Below the pieces are notes generated by a model. The model saw only the letters and a program-made list of their open reading frames with translations, did no database searches and was not told the DNA's origin. This document shows positions 46,078 to 57,676 of a stretch of 64,000 nucleotides of DNA, piece after piece. Every line of letters begins with the position of its first letter. The stretch's first letter is position 1. The position numbers were made by a program, and so were the translations under genes. The stretch spans positions 1 through 64,000 of the forward strand of contig JALDNG010003578.1 in NCBI GenBank assembly GCA_024349245.1. Reading direction: 5' to 3'. This DNA comes from Neodontobutis hainanensis (Eukaryota > Chordata > Actinopteri > Gobiiformes > Odontobutidae).

Positions 46078-46160
46078 GTTTAGATCTAGTTTAGTCCTGT
46101 TGTAGACCTGCTTAGACCTGTTTAGACCAAGTTTATACCTGGTTTATACCTGGTTTAGTC
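46078..46160. repeat. Minisatellite-like gtttaga/gtcctg motifs behind SRCR II copy b
   Basis: Irregular gatctagtttagtcctg, gacctgcttagacctg and acctggttta units resemble the 11-bp array upstream of the gene. A single 'acctggtttagtcca' is kept at the same place behind copy a (26142). Confidence 0.75.
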
Positions 46161-47806
46161 CAAAAACTTTGACCCAGGTGTTCACACATTAAGGAGACTT
46201 GACACAAAGGAGAGCCTCACGGTGATGAACTGAAGTAGGTTTAAACAGTTTGAGGTGAGTTTGATATCTTTATTTCTCTCTAAAACATATCAGTTTTATT
46301 TGCGTTTAATAATTTAAGCAAAAGTGTGCACGAGCTCCTAGCCCCTGCACATTCCTGAAGCTGTGCACGTTGACTGGAGCTCAGTGGCTCTGGCTCTGTG
46401 TCATGGTCCTGTGGCACAAGTGCACGGAACCACTGGCGCCTAATTTCCAACTCGACTGGAAAGCAATGCAGTGCAGCTGTGCTGTTGTAACTGTAACCCT
46501 CTTTGACTGACTGTCTTATTGTAGTCCCAGTGGTCTCAGTGGACTCTGCGTTGTGTTTTGGTGATGTATGGAGTGACAAGGTGTGGTGGAGAGAGGAGCA
46601 CAGCAGACAAGGCGGTTCTTTTTGGATGTGGAACATGTGGCATTTGTTTTGATCTTCTCAAATGCAGAGGATTGGTGTTTTACAGTTGCTTAGCTCAGGA
46701 CAACTTACGGAGCAAAAAGGAGAACATTAGTAATCTAGTACAATTTTTATACTTATTAATAACCAACATGCCACATTTAAATTCACAGTAACAAATGCCA
46801 AAACAAAACTTATCTAACATTCTGGACAGTGCAAATAAACTCATTAAATGGTAGTTTTACATTATATTATAACAAGCACCAGCACTGTACTGCAAGTAAC
46901 GCTAGCGCAACTTCAAAAATAATTTAAATAAACAATTCATAGATTCTGGTCGCCAAAAACAGGACCAATATCTACCACAACATCTAAGGCAAACATTCAA
47001 TACAACAAACATGTAGATGGCTAATAATAACAAAGATATTTATGGATTACATTAAGATCAATTTGCCATGCATACCTTACGGAGTAAAGACGGAGCAAAA
47101 AGGAAAACGCGCTGTACCCTGCAGCATCTTTGCGTTGCTGCTACGGTGGCCGACCTTGGACATGAAAAAGCCAAAAACACAACAGCGGTCTCTTACTGAA
47201 AACAAAGCTTAAGTGCACCACCTAGTGGTCACTGCCTTACATAACCAGCAACACTACAAGTACACGCTAATATAGCTAGCCTGATGTTTTCAACTCCCGC
47301 TACTTGGAAACAAGGTGTTTTTATACCAGGAGCTAATACCAAGCATGTGGTGGGCTCGTGCCAGTGGCGTGGGGAGTGAGTCATTGGTAGAGCCTGCTGA
47401 CGTCACGCAAGGAAAGAACTTTAAATAGAAAAATACAACCACTGAGCAGCACTTAGACGCTTTTACACAATAAATTGTAAAATTAAAATACTTTATATTT
47501 TTATATTATTTATAAAAAATTTACTCAGATCAGTGAAAAGCACATAAATAAAGCACATTCTTACAGATCATTAACTAAAAAAATGTTTTAGGGTTTAGTT
47601 AAATTTGTTTAAATGTAACTGAATATGTTTAAATAAATTTTAAGGTGGAAGACTTCCAGTTTTTCTGCAATCATTTTACACTGAAGAGCAGCCTTCCCTG
47701 TAAAACACATCCACAGCTGGTAATGCTTCGAGGACCGCCTCGTGCTCACTTTTGTTTTTTTGTAAATGTTAATGCTACCGCTCTCGCTCTCTCTGTTCTC
47801 TCCCGA
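46161..47806. other. Intron, no gene supported
   Basis: The first 250 bases parallel the intron after the 25.8-kb exon (including 'ttcctgaagctgtgcacgtt'). The remainder is AT-rich intron. Bases 47559-47602 match 7063-7110. Confidence 0.45.
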
Positions 47807-47807
47807 G

Positions 47808-47915
47808 CGACGGGACAAGCCTCAGGAGCTGTTGAAGAGTTTACATTAACATTTGATTGTGTTTTGGGAGAAGCTCAAAGAGGGACAGAGGAGGTCACAG
47901 AAGGACTGGAGCAGG
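47808..47915 (+). CDS. SRCR receptor gene, candidate stalk exon, copy b (shifted acceptor)
   Basis: Duplicate of 28577-28678 in the same position between SRCR type II and type I exons. The original acceptor ccacag has changed to cgacgg, which is no longer a splice site. A pyrimidine-preceded AG six bases upstream (tctcccgag) would restore the exon in phase with two extra codons. Coding text from QASGAV to GLEQG and the donor are unchanged from copy a. Confidence 0.35.
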
Positions 47916-48171
47916 GTGAGCAGGTGATGAGTTCAGAGACAGCACCAGGTGAGACACAGGACAATATTAGCCCAGACTCTAAAGCCAGCTGTGATCTGAA
48001 GAATACTAACTGTGTGAACAAGAAACATTTGTGAAGCAGTCCTGCCCAGTAGCACAGGCACAGATGTAGAAGCAGGTCTCAGGTCAGCTGTAGATAGTGA
48101 CAGAAGCCTAATGAGAGGCCTTTAGTCGCTTTGTTTGTTGATCTTATGGATTATGTGCATGAATTTAGCAG

Positions 48172-48222
48172 GTGACACTGAAGTAGTCTTGCAGGTTGTT
48201 CAAAGTGGGATGAGGGTCTCAG
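48172..48222 (+). CDS. SRCR receptor gene, candidate small stalk exon, copy b
   Basis: 51 bp identical in frame and borders to 28935-28985. The whole block 47814-48430 duplicates 28577-29170 with few changes. Confidence 0.25.
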
Positions 48223-48430
48223 GTGAGGGACAGACTCATGTCAGTAAAGAGTCTAATATAAATGAGGTCCTACTGTGGAATACATTTCTTTAGGAGACAG
48301 AAGCAGTCCTGCAGAGAGTAGTTCAAACTCAGGGAGAGAGACGCTGGAGAGGCACAGCAGCTGAGGCTGAGGCTCTGTGCAGTTTAAGGGCTGCACATTT
48401 TGATTTCAATCCTCTAAAGGACAACTTAAA

Positions 48431-49007
48431 ATAAGACTCAGAAAGACAAAATGTGTTGTCTTTAATGGAACAACCGAAGTAACAAACACTGAAATTGTGG
48501 ATTAACTGGGCGTGGCCGGTCAGACCTGAAGGACACACAGGGCGAGCTGGGACAGAAGGTGAGGACAGAAGGCTCAGGACCCAGTATACAGGTTAGCTGA
48601 AACATGTGGTTGGCAGGAACAGGTTATCAAGATCAAGTAATGCCGAATGTGTTCGTCTGGAGTCAGTAGAACAAACTGGCACCAGGAAGTGTGTGTTGGC
48701 TGCTAAATTACCTGCCTGATTGTATTGGCCGGCAGGTGTGCAGCACGGAGTGGCTGGTTGCTCAGGTGACCTGACGAGTAGCCATGACACTGTGATAATT
48801 CTGTAGAAATATACTGCATTACTTAGAGTTGTTAATGTTACACTTGAATATATTCCCAAGAACCTCCACTATTATTAACATAAAAATAATATTGTAGTTT
48901 AAGGGCTGCACATTTCAATCCTGTAGAGAGAGAGATTTGATTGAATATTAGTTTTTATTTTTATTTATAAATAATGTCTCCAATAACTTGTTCTTGTCTC
49001 TGTTCAG
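48431..49007. other. Intron upstream of SRCR type I copy c
   Basis: Unique sequence at about 48435-48890 separates the stalk block from the type I exon. The last 110 bases ('agggctgcacatt...aataacttgttcttgtctctgttcag') again match the other copies. No gene seen. Confidence 0.45.
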
Positions 49008-49295
49008 AGCCAGTCAGGTTGGTGGGACAGTCCAGTGGCTGTGCTGGGACTGTGGAGCTGAGACTCAGAGGAGAGTGGAGACCAGTGTTTGTCTGGGACT
49101 GGGACCTGAAGTCTACAGCTGCTGTGTGTCGAGACCTGGACTGTGGTTCAGCTGTTTCTGGAAAAATAAGAGATGGTTTTCCATACAGACCTGTGTGGAG
49201 GGTCAGACCTGACTGTGCAGAGCAGACGTCTCTAAGAGAGTGTGCAGAGGAAACAGACTTCAGGCTCACGTCTGGTCTGGAAGTCGTGTGCTCAG
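49008..49295 (+). CDS. SRCR receptor gene, SRCR type I domain, copy c
   Basis: 288 bp, phase 1-1, acceptor ctctgttcag, donor TCAG|gtaaaa. EPVRLVG, GCAGTVEL, GEWRPVFVWDWDLKS, AAVCRDLDCG, PDCAEQTSLREC, LEVVCSG. Six cysteines as in copies a and b. Against copy a there are roughly 40 base differences, most changing the residue, although the intron downstream is nearly identical between the two. Confidence 0.86.
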
Positions 49296-51187
49296 GTAAA
49301 AGAGCTCTTTATTAAATTAAATTAATGTATTACTTATTTAAATTACAGTTGCATCAAATTCTTTCAGTTTAATTTTTACACCATTATTTGTCTTTGTGAG
49401 AGATTCAGATTTGTATTATTTTTTATATTTTTATTTTGTAAAACATTATATTGTAGTAAACTGAGCTGAAAAGTTATAAATGTATTGTTTCCAAAGAAAA
49501 CGTGTCTAAAAAAAAAGCTCCAGCAAAAGCAGATCTAAGAAAGAACTAAATATGAAAGACAGGAACCTGTCTGAACCTGGTTGGTTTTTATTGAGGTACA
49601 TCTGCAGTGAAACTTAAAGCTCCACTCCTCATTTTCTTTTTTGTCCCTGTCTCAGAGCCACTCTCCTCCAACAGCAGCAGAGGGACCTCTCCTGCTTCTC
49701 TTTTATTCAACAAATAAAACCAGAACAAACTGAAGTTTAGAGTTTAGCGTTAGCCTAGCTCCGACTTCAGCCAGGACGACAGTTATCTCCTCCTCGTTAA
49801 ACATTACGTGATTGAATTGACAGTATATATCCATGTTTTATGTTGACTTCCTTTTCTCTGTCGATGCTTTTCTTTTTGAGTCGTTTCTCTGTTAAAAGAA
49901 ATATTTAGTTTTAAAATACACTTTATCAGCAGCTGTTAAACTTCTGGAACGTCACATGACAAGCTGATGTAGACCAATGGGAGCGCTCCTTTTTTCAATC
50001 ATGTTATTGGCCAATTATTTTCGTTCATGAGTAAAAGTTCTCAGCTAGCAAAATCGCTTTTAATTTATAATAAACAATAGATGGAATCATAAAGCCTGTT
50101 TTTTCACTAATAATTAGAAAATATAAATAATAATAATAACTAGAAGAATAAAAACCTATTTTACACAACACATGAGACTGGAGACTCTCAGTCCTGCGCA
50201 GATACGATCACCGTCGGTGCAGTGCATGCTGGTTAGTTTGTGTCCGAGTCTCCACCGACTTGTTCGGACGTATCCTCTGCACCAGCAACGGTAATCTCGT
50301 GAGACCAAGGCGGTCTGAGTTCATTTTTAACAACTGCGCTTGCCTGCATGGACTACAAGGTCTGAGTGCATGATGGGAAATGAAGTCCTGTCAGTGTGAG
50401 CAGTGGCAGCTGATTGGACCTGAGCGCTGACACTGCCTCCCTTTCCTCCCCCCACACCTTTATGCATTTAAATCTATTCTAGTCTAATAGCCGACTACAA
50501 ACCGATGAAAACTGTTTAGGCTTTTATCAAATATGGAGAACACATTATATTAAATCAACTTAATGAAATGGATTTGTCTTATTTCAAACTTAATGCTTTC
50601 AAAGACAATTCAACATTAAAATATTATCAGCTGTGTCTTTAATACTTTCAGTCAAAGTGTGTTGAACACAGGTTCTGAAGCAGAAGTTCATTCATAAAAT
50701 GTGCTTTTATTGAGCAAATACTCTCAACACACGTGAGATTTGTTCTTTAGACGAGGCTGTGTGATCAAACACGCTGGTCTCTTCTAATAACTGTCCGACT
50801 TAAAGGCAGACGTATTTCCCATCCACTGTTCGTCTCCAACACACCTACTGTCTGTCTTTATTCAGAAAGACTAATATATTTCATCAAAAATCATTTTTGA
50901 ATGACGTTACTGGATTACGCGGCTTTTGGAAATATTAAACACACTTGGAGGACTTGAAACTAACTAAGAAACTAAATGAGGAAAAGTAGAATAACTGCGT
51001 TGGAGAATCGTTTGGCAGACATGGATCAATACACACGGCTGAATGATTTAATAATCACTGGGCTGGACGTTAAAACAAAGACCTACACAAAAGTCTGGGG
51101 ATTTTGTTAAACTATCTGAAAATGTTTAAGACAGCTGCCTTTAAATCTACTCAGCAGCTGTCGACTGAAATTAAACTGTGCTTCTGT
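49296..51187. repeat. Duplicated intron block behind SRCR type I copy c
   Basis: Counterpart of 21500-23410. The match ends at 'gcttctgtgatg', where a minus-strand LINE begins. Confidence 0.85.
49656..49717 (+). CDS. Candidate alternative terminal exon, copy c
   Basis: Third copy of the in-frame tail with a TAA stop at 49715-49717 overlapping AATAAA, behind acceptor gtccctgtctcag. See 21866-21927. Inference only. Confidence 0.22.
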
Positions 51188-51190
51188 GAT

Positions 51191-54100
51191 GCTCTAACAT
51201 GAATTGGAAGCCAGTGTAATGAAGCCAGGACCGGAGTAATGTGATCAAACTTCTTGGTCTTTGTTAAAAGTCTGGCGGCTGTATTTTGGACCATTTGTAG
51301 TCTGAGTACTTTTGCTCGGCAGTCCAGAGAATAACGCATTACAGTAGTCCAGCCTGGATGTGACAAATGCATGAATGAGAATTTCAGCATCAGCTAAAGA
51401 GAGGCAGGAGAGAGTTTTTGATATATTCCGCAAGTGAAAAAAGTCCAATTTAGTGACTTCACATGTGCTTCTGCAGAGATAGTATGGAGTCAAAAATGAC
51501 ACCGAGGTTCCTCACAGTGTTGCTCCAACACACAGTTGTTGATTGAGACAGTAAGATTGTTGAACTTGTGCCGATGACTAGCAGGACCAATTAACAAGAG
51601 CTCTGTTTTATCCGAGTTCAAATGGAGGAAGTTTTGAGACATCCATGTTTTAATTGAAACTAGGCAGGCCTCTAGACGCATGATGTCAGTAGTATTATTC
51701 GCTTTTATTGGTAGATACAGCTGTGTATCATCGACATAACAGTCCAATAGATATAGAGAAAGTGTTTAAGCACAACTTTTTCGAGGACTTCAGATAGAAA
51801 AGGTAAATTGGAGTCATGATGGAAATTATTTAGGCATCCAGGATCCAGAGTAGGTTTTGAGCAGGGGTTTGACCACAGCCTGTTTGAAAAGGGAAGGAAC
51901 GGTGCCAGTAGACAGGGACAAGTTCATAATATTTAAAATAATTTGCCCCACATAGGGCCACAGTTCTTTAAGCTGTTTTGCTGCAGGATATCCAGGAGAC
52001 ACGTAGTTGCTTTACATAAAGAAACCACCTTTGTCAGCTCATCGAGGGAAACAGAATCTAAGACTGAGAGACGAGAGGTCAGTGGATCCAAGTGAATGGG
52101 ACCCGGAGCCAAAGAAGACAAAAACAAAATATTATCCCTGATATCTTCAATTTTATGATTAAAGAAATCTAAAAAGTCTTGTGCACTAAAGGGAGAGGAG
52201 TCTTCAGTGTTTTTTGGTTGGATAAGTTTAGCAACTGTTCCAAAGAGAAACCTGGGGTTATGCTGGTTTTCTCTTATAAGAGATGAAAAATAAGCAGTCT
52301 TTGCAGTGCTGAGGGCGTGCTTATAGGTGTTTACACACAAACACCACTTTTGATAATTTAGATTTGTTTTTGACTTGCGCCATTTGCGTTCAAAACTCCT
52401 GCAGGCCTGTTTCAAAGCCCGCGTTTCCTCATTATACCATGGCGTAGGTCGTCTGGTTGGTCTGGGCTTTGTCCTGAGGGGTGCCACTGAGTCAGTGATG
52501 GCTGAGAGGGTAGCATGGACCTCCTCTGTGTAGGCCTCTGCTGAGTTTCCAGTTGGAGTTAAATTAGGAAGAACATCTGTCAGCCGTGTGGCAATCATTT
52601 CCATTGCAGCTGCGCTAAAATTCCGTGTAGACACTACGCATTTGTCTGAATTTGAGGGAAATGTGTAACTTATCTCGAACTCTACCAGTGAGTGATCTGA
52701 GACAGCAGATGAAAGAGAGGAGACAAAGAGATTGGAGACATCTATTCCCCGAGCCAAAACAAGATCAAGATTGTTTCCACTAATGTGTGTGGGCTCATGA
52801 ACAAACTGGTTGAAAGACATGGTCGCAAGCAGTGATTGAAATGCTCTGGCCAGAGGATAACTCTTCTTGTTTAGATTAATATTAAAGTCACCAACTAGAA
52901 GGATGTTATCAGCGTGGGTTATTAAGTCCGAGAGGAAAACTCCAAACTCGTCCAAGAATAAAGAGTAGGACCCGGATTACGATAGATTACAGCTAAATAA
53001 AATGGCTTCCTTCTGTTTATTTGATAAGAAATATGTTTGATGAGTAACACTTCGAAAGAGTTAAATTTCGGCTGTGATGATGTACTTGTAAAGCAAAATG
53101 CAGCTTTATAAATGGCTGCAACACCACCACCCAGTTTCGACGTGCGACCTACCTGTGCATACGCATAATCAGGGGGAGGGGCTTCATTTAGTGGCAGAAA
53201 AACATTGGGCCTAAGCCACGTTTCACAAAGACAAAGTAAATCCAAGCTATGAGAAGCAATAAGATCATTAGGAGTGCTTTGGAGGATAGAGACCGCACAT
53301 TCAGGAGACCGATCTTCAGTCTTGATGTAGAGCAGACATTTGAAGGCTGGTCCAGTGGAGAGATAGTGACAGGAACAAGTTGTCGAGATCTAACACTTCT
53401 GCTGGGTTTAAAAGATTGCCTCTGAGTTATAATAACATGAGGACAGGATGCTTTTGGGTCACTGACTCTGTGAGTTTTCAGATGGGTTTGAGGACTAAAT
53501 AACAGATTCAGGCAGTAGACATCAGGATAACACGGCCTAACCAGACAACTAAAAGCTTCTACATTATCCAGTTCCACACCCGCACTATCATGACTAGCAG
53601 GTTCTCTAATTCCTGCGACCTGCTGAGATTCCTTGTGTCAAATGCACCGAATGCACCTGTCTATATTACTAGACAAAATGGCAGCACCATGTCCAGTAGG
53701 ATGCAGGCCGTCTGCCCTCAGCAGGCCTGGGCGGCCCTATAAAGAAGGCCGGTTATCTACAAAATCATAACCATTCTGACTACAATGCCGGGCCAGCCAC
53801 CGGTTCATGAGAAACTCCCTTATGGGGAGGGGGCCAGAGACAATCAATCGATGCCAACTCATCTTGTTTCCTAGTTCAAGAGTCCTGGCTAGGCTATCTT
53901 TGGTTACCTCAGACTGCCTCATTCTCACATTATTGGTGCCGACATGAATAACTATCTGCTTGTATGTAGTGCCAGTATGTGTCTGAGGAAACTCTCCCTG
54001 TTTGATGTCGGCACCTAAGATTAGCTCTGGCCCCATTGCGGGTAATGGAGTCCCCTATCACCAGAGTACGATGCTTGCTCAGGTTGGCAGGCGCAGAGGA

Positions 54101-54460
54101 AACAGGCCGGTGATCAGTGCGGACAAGTGGACCTGAAAGCGCCAGCGGTGACCGCGGACAGGAGCGGACAACAGGAGAGTTGTTCCTGCCTGCACGCCTG
54201 CGCGCCGAACCAGCTCAAACGTAGCACTCTTTGCAACAACTGCTGAAACAGCTGAGCCCCAACTAGAGCTATCGCTAGCAGGACTGCTATCAGACCTGCA
54301 TCTGATACTATCAGGAAACCCTGACACATCTAAAGTAACCAAACCCTGTCTATGCTGATCTAGCTGCTCTAACTCACAAACACGTCTCTCTAATAGAGAC
54401 AACCTATCTAGTAATACTGAACAAGAATGGCAAACCATTGCCACAAGCAACAACAACACA
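51191..54460 (-). mobile_element. L2/CR1-like LINE with SGNH-esterase ORF1, palm deleted
   Basis: Minus-strand order: ORF1 with a leucine-rich N-terminus (54459-54080), SGNH hydrolase block I (LVIGDSITRNG, about 54050) and block III (IVIHVGTNNVRM, about 53960-53925); ORF2 endonuclease (LKIGLLNVRSLSS, LLCLCETWLRP, GGGVAAIYK, LAVIYRNPG, LLVGDFNINLN, SDHSLVEFEI), linker to 51933, then RT start (QAVVKPLLK-like), a deletion of the palm, DCYVDDTQLYLP (about 51745) and the C-terminal LDYCNALFSGLP region. The endonuclease-linker frame is open for 340 codons, so it is fairly young. 5' flanking sequence to about 54960 may be its untranslated region. Confidence 0.82.
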
Positions 54461-54974
54461 GAATAGCTTAGCTAAGCTATTATGCGTACAACTAAGTCAA
54501 GCCAACTGTTCACAACTCACAATGATAAATTCTAACACACACACACAGCAGTATTAACCACAAGTTAAACGAAAAACTCTGTAAACACAACAAAACTAAC
54601 CACCAGTAAGACAACAATGGTAACAAACAAACAATCGAGGTATAATCAGGCTAATTCAAACGCTAAAAACCCGCTAGCATGGTAGCTAGCACAAAGAGAA
54701 GTGCCCTGTTCTCAAAACGGCAACAAATCTATTACTGAACTCTAGCAGAAATGTAACCAGAATAACAATGAATGAGGTGTGGTTAAAGTTAAAGTGTTGA
54801 CAATGTTTAAGAAATAATTAATACGTAACTTTAGGGCAATGCCAGGAGAGATACACTCGCTTGATTGTTAGCGTCCACTGGGATGCGTCCTCCGTCCACC
54901 AGGTGAAAAATCAAAGTGACGTTGGAACTGTTTGACACACACTGTCCAATTACTACACATAAATCTATCTAGAA
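54461..54974. other. Probable 5' region of the minus-strand LINE
   Basis: No coding frame. GC-balanced text with 'gctagcatggtagctagc' palindromic pieces ends near 'gatgcgtcctccgtccacc'. It may hold the LINE's internal promoter; the boundary is uncertain. Confidence 0.35.
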
Positions 54975-56097
54975 AAATAAATCTGGCCCATGGATGACAA
55001 AGGGATTAGTTAATGCATGTAAAAAGAAAAATACACTGTATAGAATATCTATAAGGGAAAAAACTACTAGAAAATGTAAAACTATTATGATAGAAATCAA
55101 ATTGAAAGAAAAAAAAACAATACAAAATTGTCTATGGAATGTGCTTAATCAGGCAAAGAACAAGGATCCTAAAAATGTTTCTTTCCAATTACATGATTAA
55201 AAATAATGAAAAAGAAGAAAATATGGAAGATATTGTAACTTCAATTAACAACACTTTGTTAACATCGGTCTTGAACTGGCGGCTAAGACTGATACAACAA
55301 ATGACACAGATGTTCTCAACAAAATTATAGACAATACTAATTAATTATTTTTAACACAGACAAACAAAAATTAAATAATAAAGATTGTTTGTCAATGTAA
55401 GAATAAAAAATCCCAACTGAAATGGCCTTGACCACACTCTAATTAAAAGTGTAATAACTGACGTTGCAAAGCCTTTAAATCGTATTTGTAGTTTATTGTT
55501 GTGCACAGGAGAATTCACAAACCAAATGAAAGTCACTAAGTTTTTCCAATCCATAAAAGTGGAGACAGCCACCAGATTATAAACTACAGACCCATCTCCA
55601 TGTTGCCCCAACTATCCAAAATTCCTAAAAAAAACTTTTCCTCAGTCACAATGTTAGTTGGAAACCACAAATTAATAATATTTGTTCCATAATGGCTAAA
55701 AGCATTGCTATAATGGGTAGCTGTGGACATTAAAGTACAAAATCAGAAAGCTCTCTCCATCTTAAATTGTTCATTCATCCTACCGTATATTAATAACTGC
55801 ACTGAAGTCTGAAGAAATATCTTCAAGAGCCATTTAGAGACATTATACAAATGTCAGAAAAAAGCCATTAAAATTGTACATAATGTGAGATTTACAGATG
55901 ATTCTAACTCCGTTTTAAAATCATATACCCTAAAACTTAAAAACAAAGTCAAATTAAAAACACTGTCGATCCTAGATTAAGCTAAAAACAACCACCTCCC
56001 TAAAAACATCCCAAAATGTTTTGTTAAAACAACAAAAAGGGGGTACAAATTAAGGGGAAAATATAATTTTAAAAAACAGTACCACCCAAACTCTAAA
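54975..56097 (+). mobile_element. Non-LTR LINE relic (ORF2 linker, RT start, RT C-terminus)
   Basis: PWMTKGLVNACKKKNTLY and WNVLNQAKNKD (54985-55195), NYRPISMLPQLSKI (about 55580-55620), then YSFILPYINNCTEV, LYKCQKKAIKIVHNVRF and GYKLRGKYNFKKQYH (55765-56090). Correct order for one element, with large deletions and frameshifts. It may belong with the ORF1/endonuclease text at 23.2-24 kb and 51 kb as one ancestral insertion in the SRCR I-II intron. Confidence 0.6.
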
Positions 56098-56279
56098 TAA
56101 AATTATTATTTAATAAATAATTTGATCTAAATATATTTAAATAAAATTTAAATAATATTTATTATAATTGTTTTATATTATGTTTAATTTATTTTTTAAC
56201 AAATTTTTACTTTGGCTTTTTTTTTTTTACAATAAATATATATAGTATTTTTATTGTAATATATTCTCTGTGTTCACAC

Positions 56280-56363
56280 ACTTTGTGTCTGTCTTTATTC
56301 AGACTCTCTCTGTGTCCACAGACTCTGTGTCTGTCTTTATTCAGTCTCTCTCTGTGTCCACAG
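56280..56363 (+). repeat. Two 42-bp acceptor repeats before SRCR type II copy c
   Basis: Units at 56280 (starting ACTTTGTG) and 56322 (ACTCTGTG), each ending TGTCCACAG, open in the SRCR frame. Confidence 0.88.
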
Positions 56364-56660
56364 ACTCTGTGAGGCTCCAGGGGCCCAGGCTGTGCTCAGG
56401 ATCACTGGACGTCCACTGGGACCAGTCCTGGACCTTAGTCTGTGAAGAGGACTTTGACCTGCAGGATGCAGAGGTGGTCTGCAGGGAGCTGGGCTGTGGG
56501 GCTCCTTTTCTCCTCCAGGGGGCGCTCTATGGAGAGGGGCGGGCTCCTCTGGGGCAGACGTTCCAGTGTGAGGGCCATGAGTCTGCTCTGATGAACTGTA
56601 CCAGGTCCAGCTCAGGGAACACCTGCTCATCTGGAAAAGCTGTGGCCCTCACCTGCTCAG
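56364..56660 (+). CDS. SRCR receptor gene, SRCR type II domain, copy c
   Basis: 297 bp, phase 1-1, acceptor gtgtccacag, donor TCAG|gtaaaa. Eight cysteines, e.g. LVCEEDFDLQDAEVVCRELGCG and NTCSSGKAVALTCSG. Last SRCR exon seen in the window. The L2-like LINE begins within about 30 bases of its donor, so the following intron is at least partly replaced by transposons. Confidence 0.86.
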
Positions 56661-56679
56661 GTAAAAAGGGGCAGTGCAC

Positions 56680-57672
56680 AGAATATGAACAAATAGTCAT
56701 ATCAGGTGATTTTAATGTGGATAATGTTTGTGACAGGAATGCCAAAGAACTGATGCTACAGTGCTCAACAACTATCGGCCCATATCAAACCTGACATTTT
56801 TAGGGAAAGTCATCAAAAAAGTTGTATATCAGCAACTTAATGTCTTTCTATTGCTTAACAACAGCTTTGATCCTTTTCAGTCAGGATTCAGGCCCCATCA
56901 CAGACTGAGACTGCACTTATCAAAGTCACAAATGACATTTGTCTGACACCGACGCAGGCCTCTGTCTTAGTTCTGTTGGACTTGAGTGCTGCGTTTGATA
57001 CAGTGGACCATAAAATCCTGTCACAAAGATTAGAGAATGGATAGGATGTTACTGGAACTGCTATTAGATGGTTTCAGTCCTATCTTGAAGACAGGAAGTA
57101 CTTTGTTTCGGTTGTTAACTGTATCAGACCAAATGGCCCTGACATGTGGGGTTCCACAGGGGTCTCTCTTGGGACCCACTATTATTCAATCTTTACATGC
57201 TTCCTTTAGACCAGTTAATACACAGCTGTGGCATATCCTACCATAATTATGCAGATGACACTCAGATTTACATTTCACTCACAGCAGCTGAAAATGGACC
57301 GATCCATTCACTGTGTCACTGCATCGAACAGATTAATGTGTGGAGGCAGAATAATTGTCTTCAACTGAACAGAAACAAGACTGAACTAATCATCTTTGGA
57401 ACTGAAACAAAGAGAAAGTGTCAGCAGTCACCTCGAGTCTCTTTCTCTAAAATCTAAAAATCAGGTTAGAAATCTAACTGTCATCATGGACTCAGACTTA
57501 AATTTCCAGAGTCACATTAAGTCAATTACATCATCTGCATTTTATCACCCTAAAAACATTTCCAGAGTCAAAGGGATAATGTCTCAACCAGACTTTGAGA
57601 AACTTATTCATGCTTTTAACTGCAGCAGGTTAGATTACTGTAACGGCCTGCTCACTGGTCTTTCAAAGAGGG
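56680..57672 (+). mobile_element. L2-like LINE, left part (split by piggyBac)
   Basis: VISGDFNVDNVCDRNAKEL (endonuclease end, 56695-56755) runs almost directly into LNNYRPISNLTFLGKVIKK (RT, from 56760), so the linker region is deleted. The RT continues with PFQSGFRPHH, VLLDLSAAFDTVDHKIL, CGVPQGSLLGP, YHNYADDTQIYI (catalytic ADD), LQLNRNKTELIIFG and SRLDYCNGLLTGLSKRV (57672). The right part resumes at 61761. Several frameshifts. Confidence 0.8.
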
Positions 57673-57676
57673 TTAA

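Noticed and set aside
47645..48034. 129-residue plus-strand frame as a standalone gene
   Set aside because: Its upstream half lies in intron-like text with a pyrimidine tract. The conserved half is better explained as a duplicated stalk exon region.
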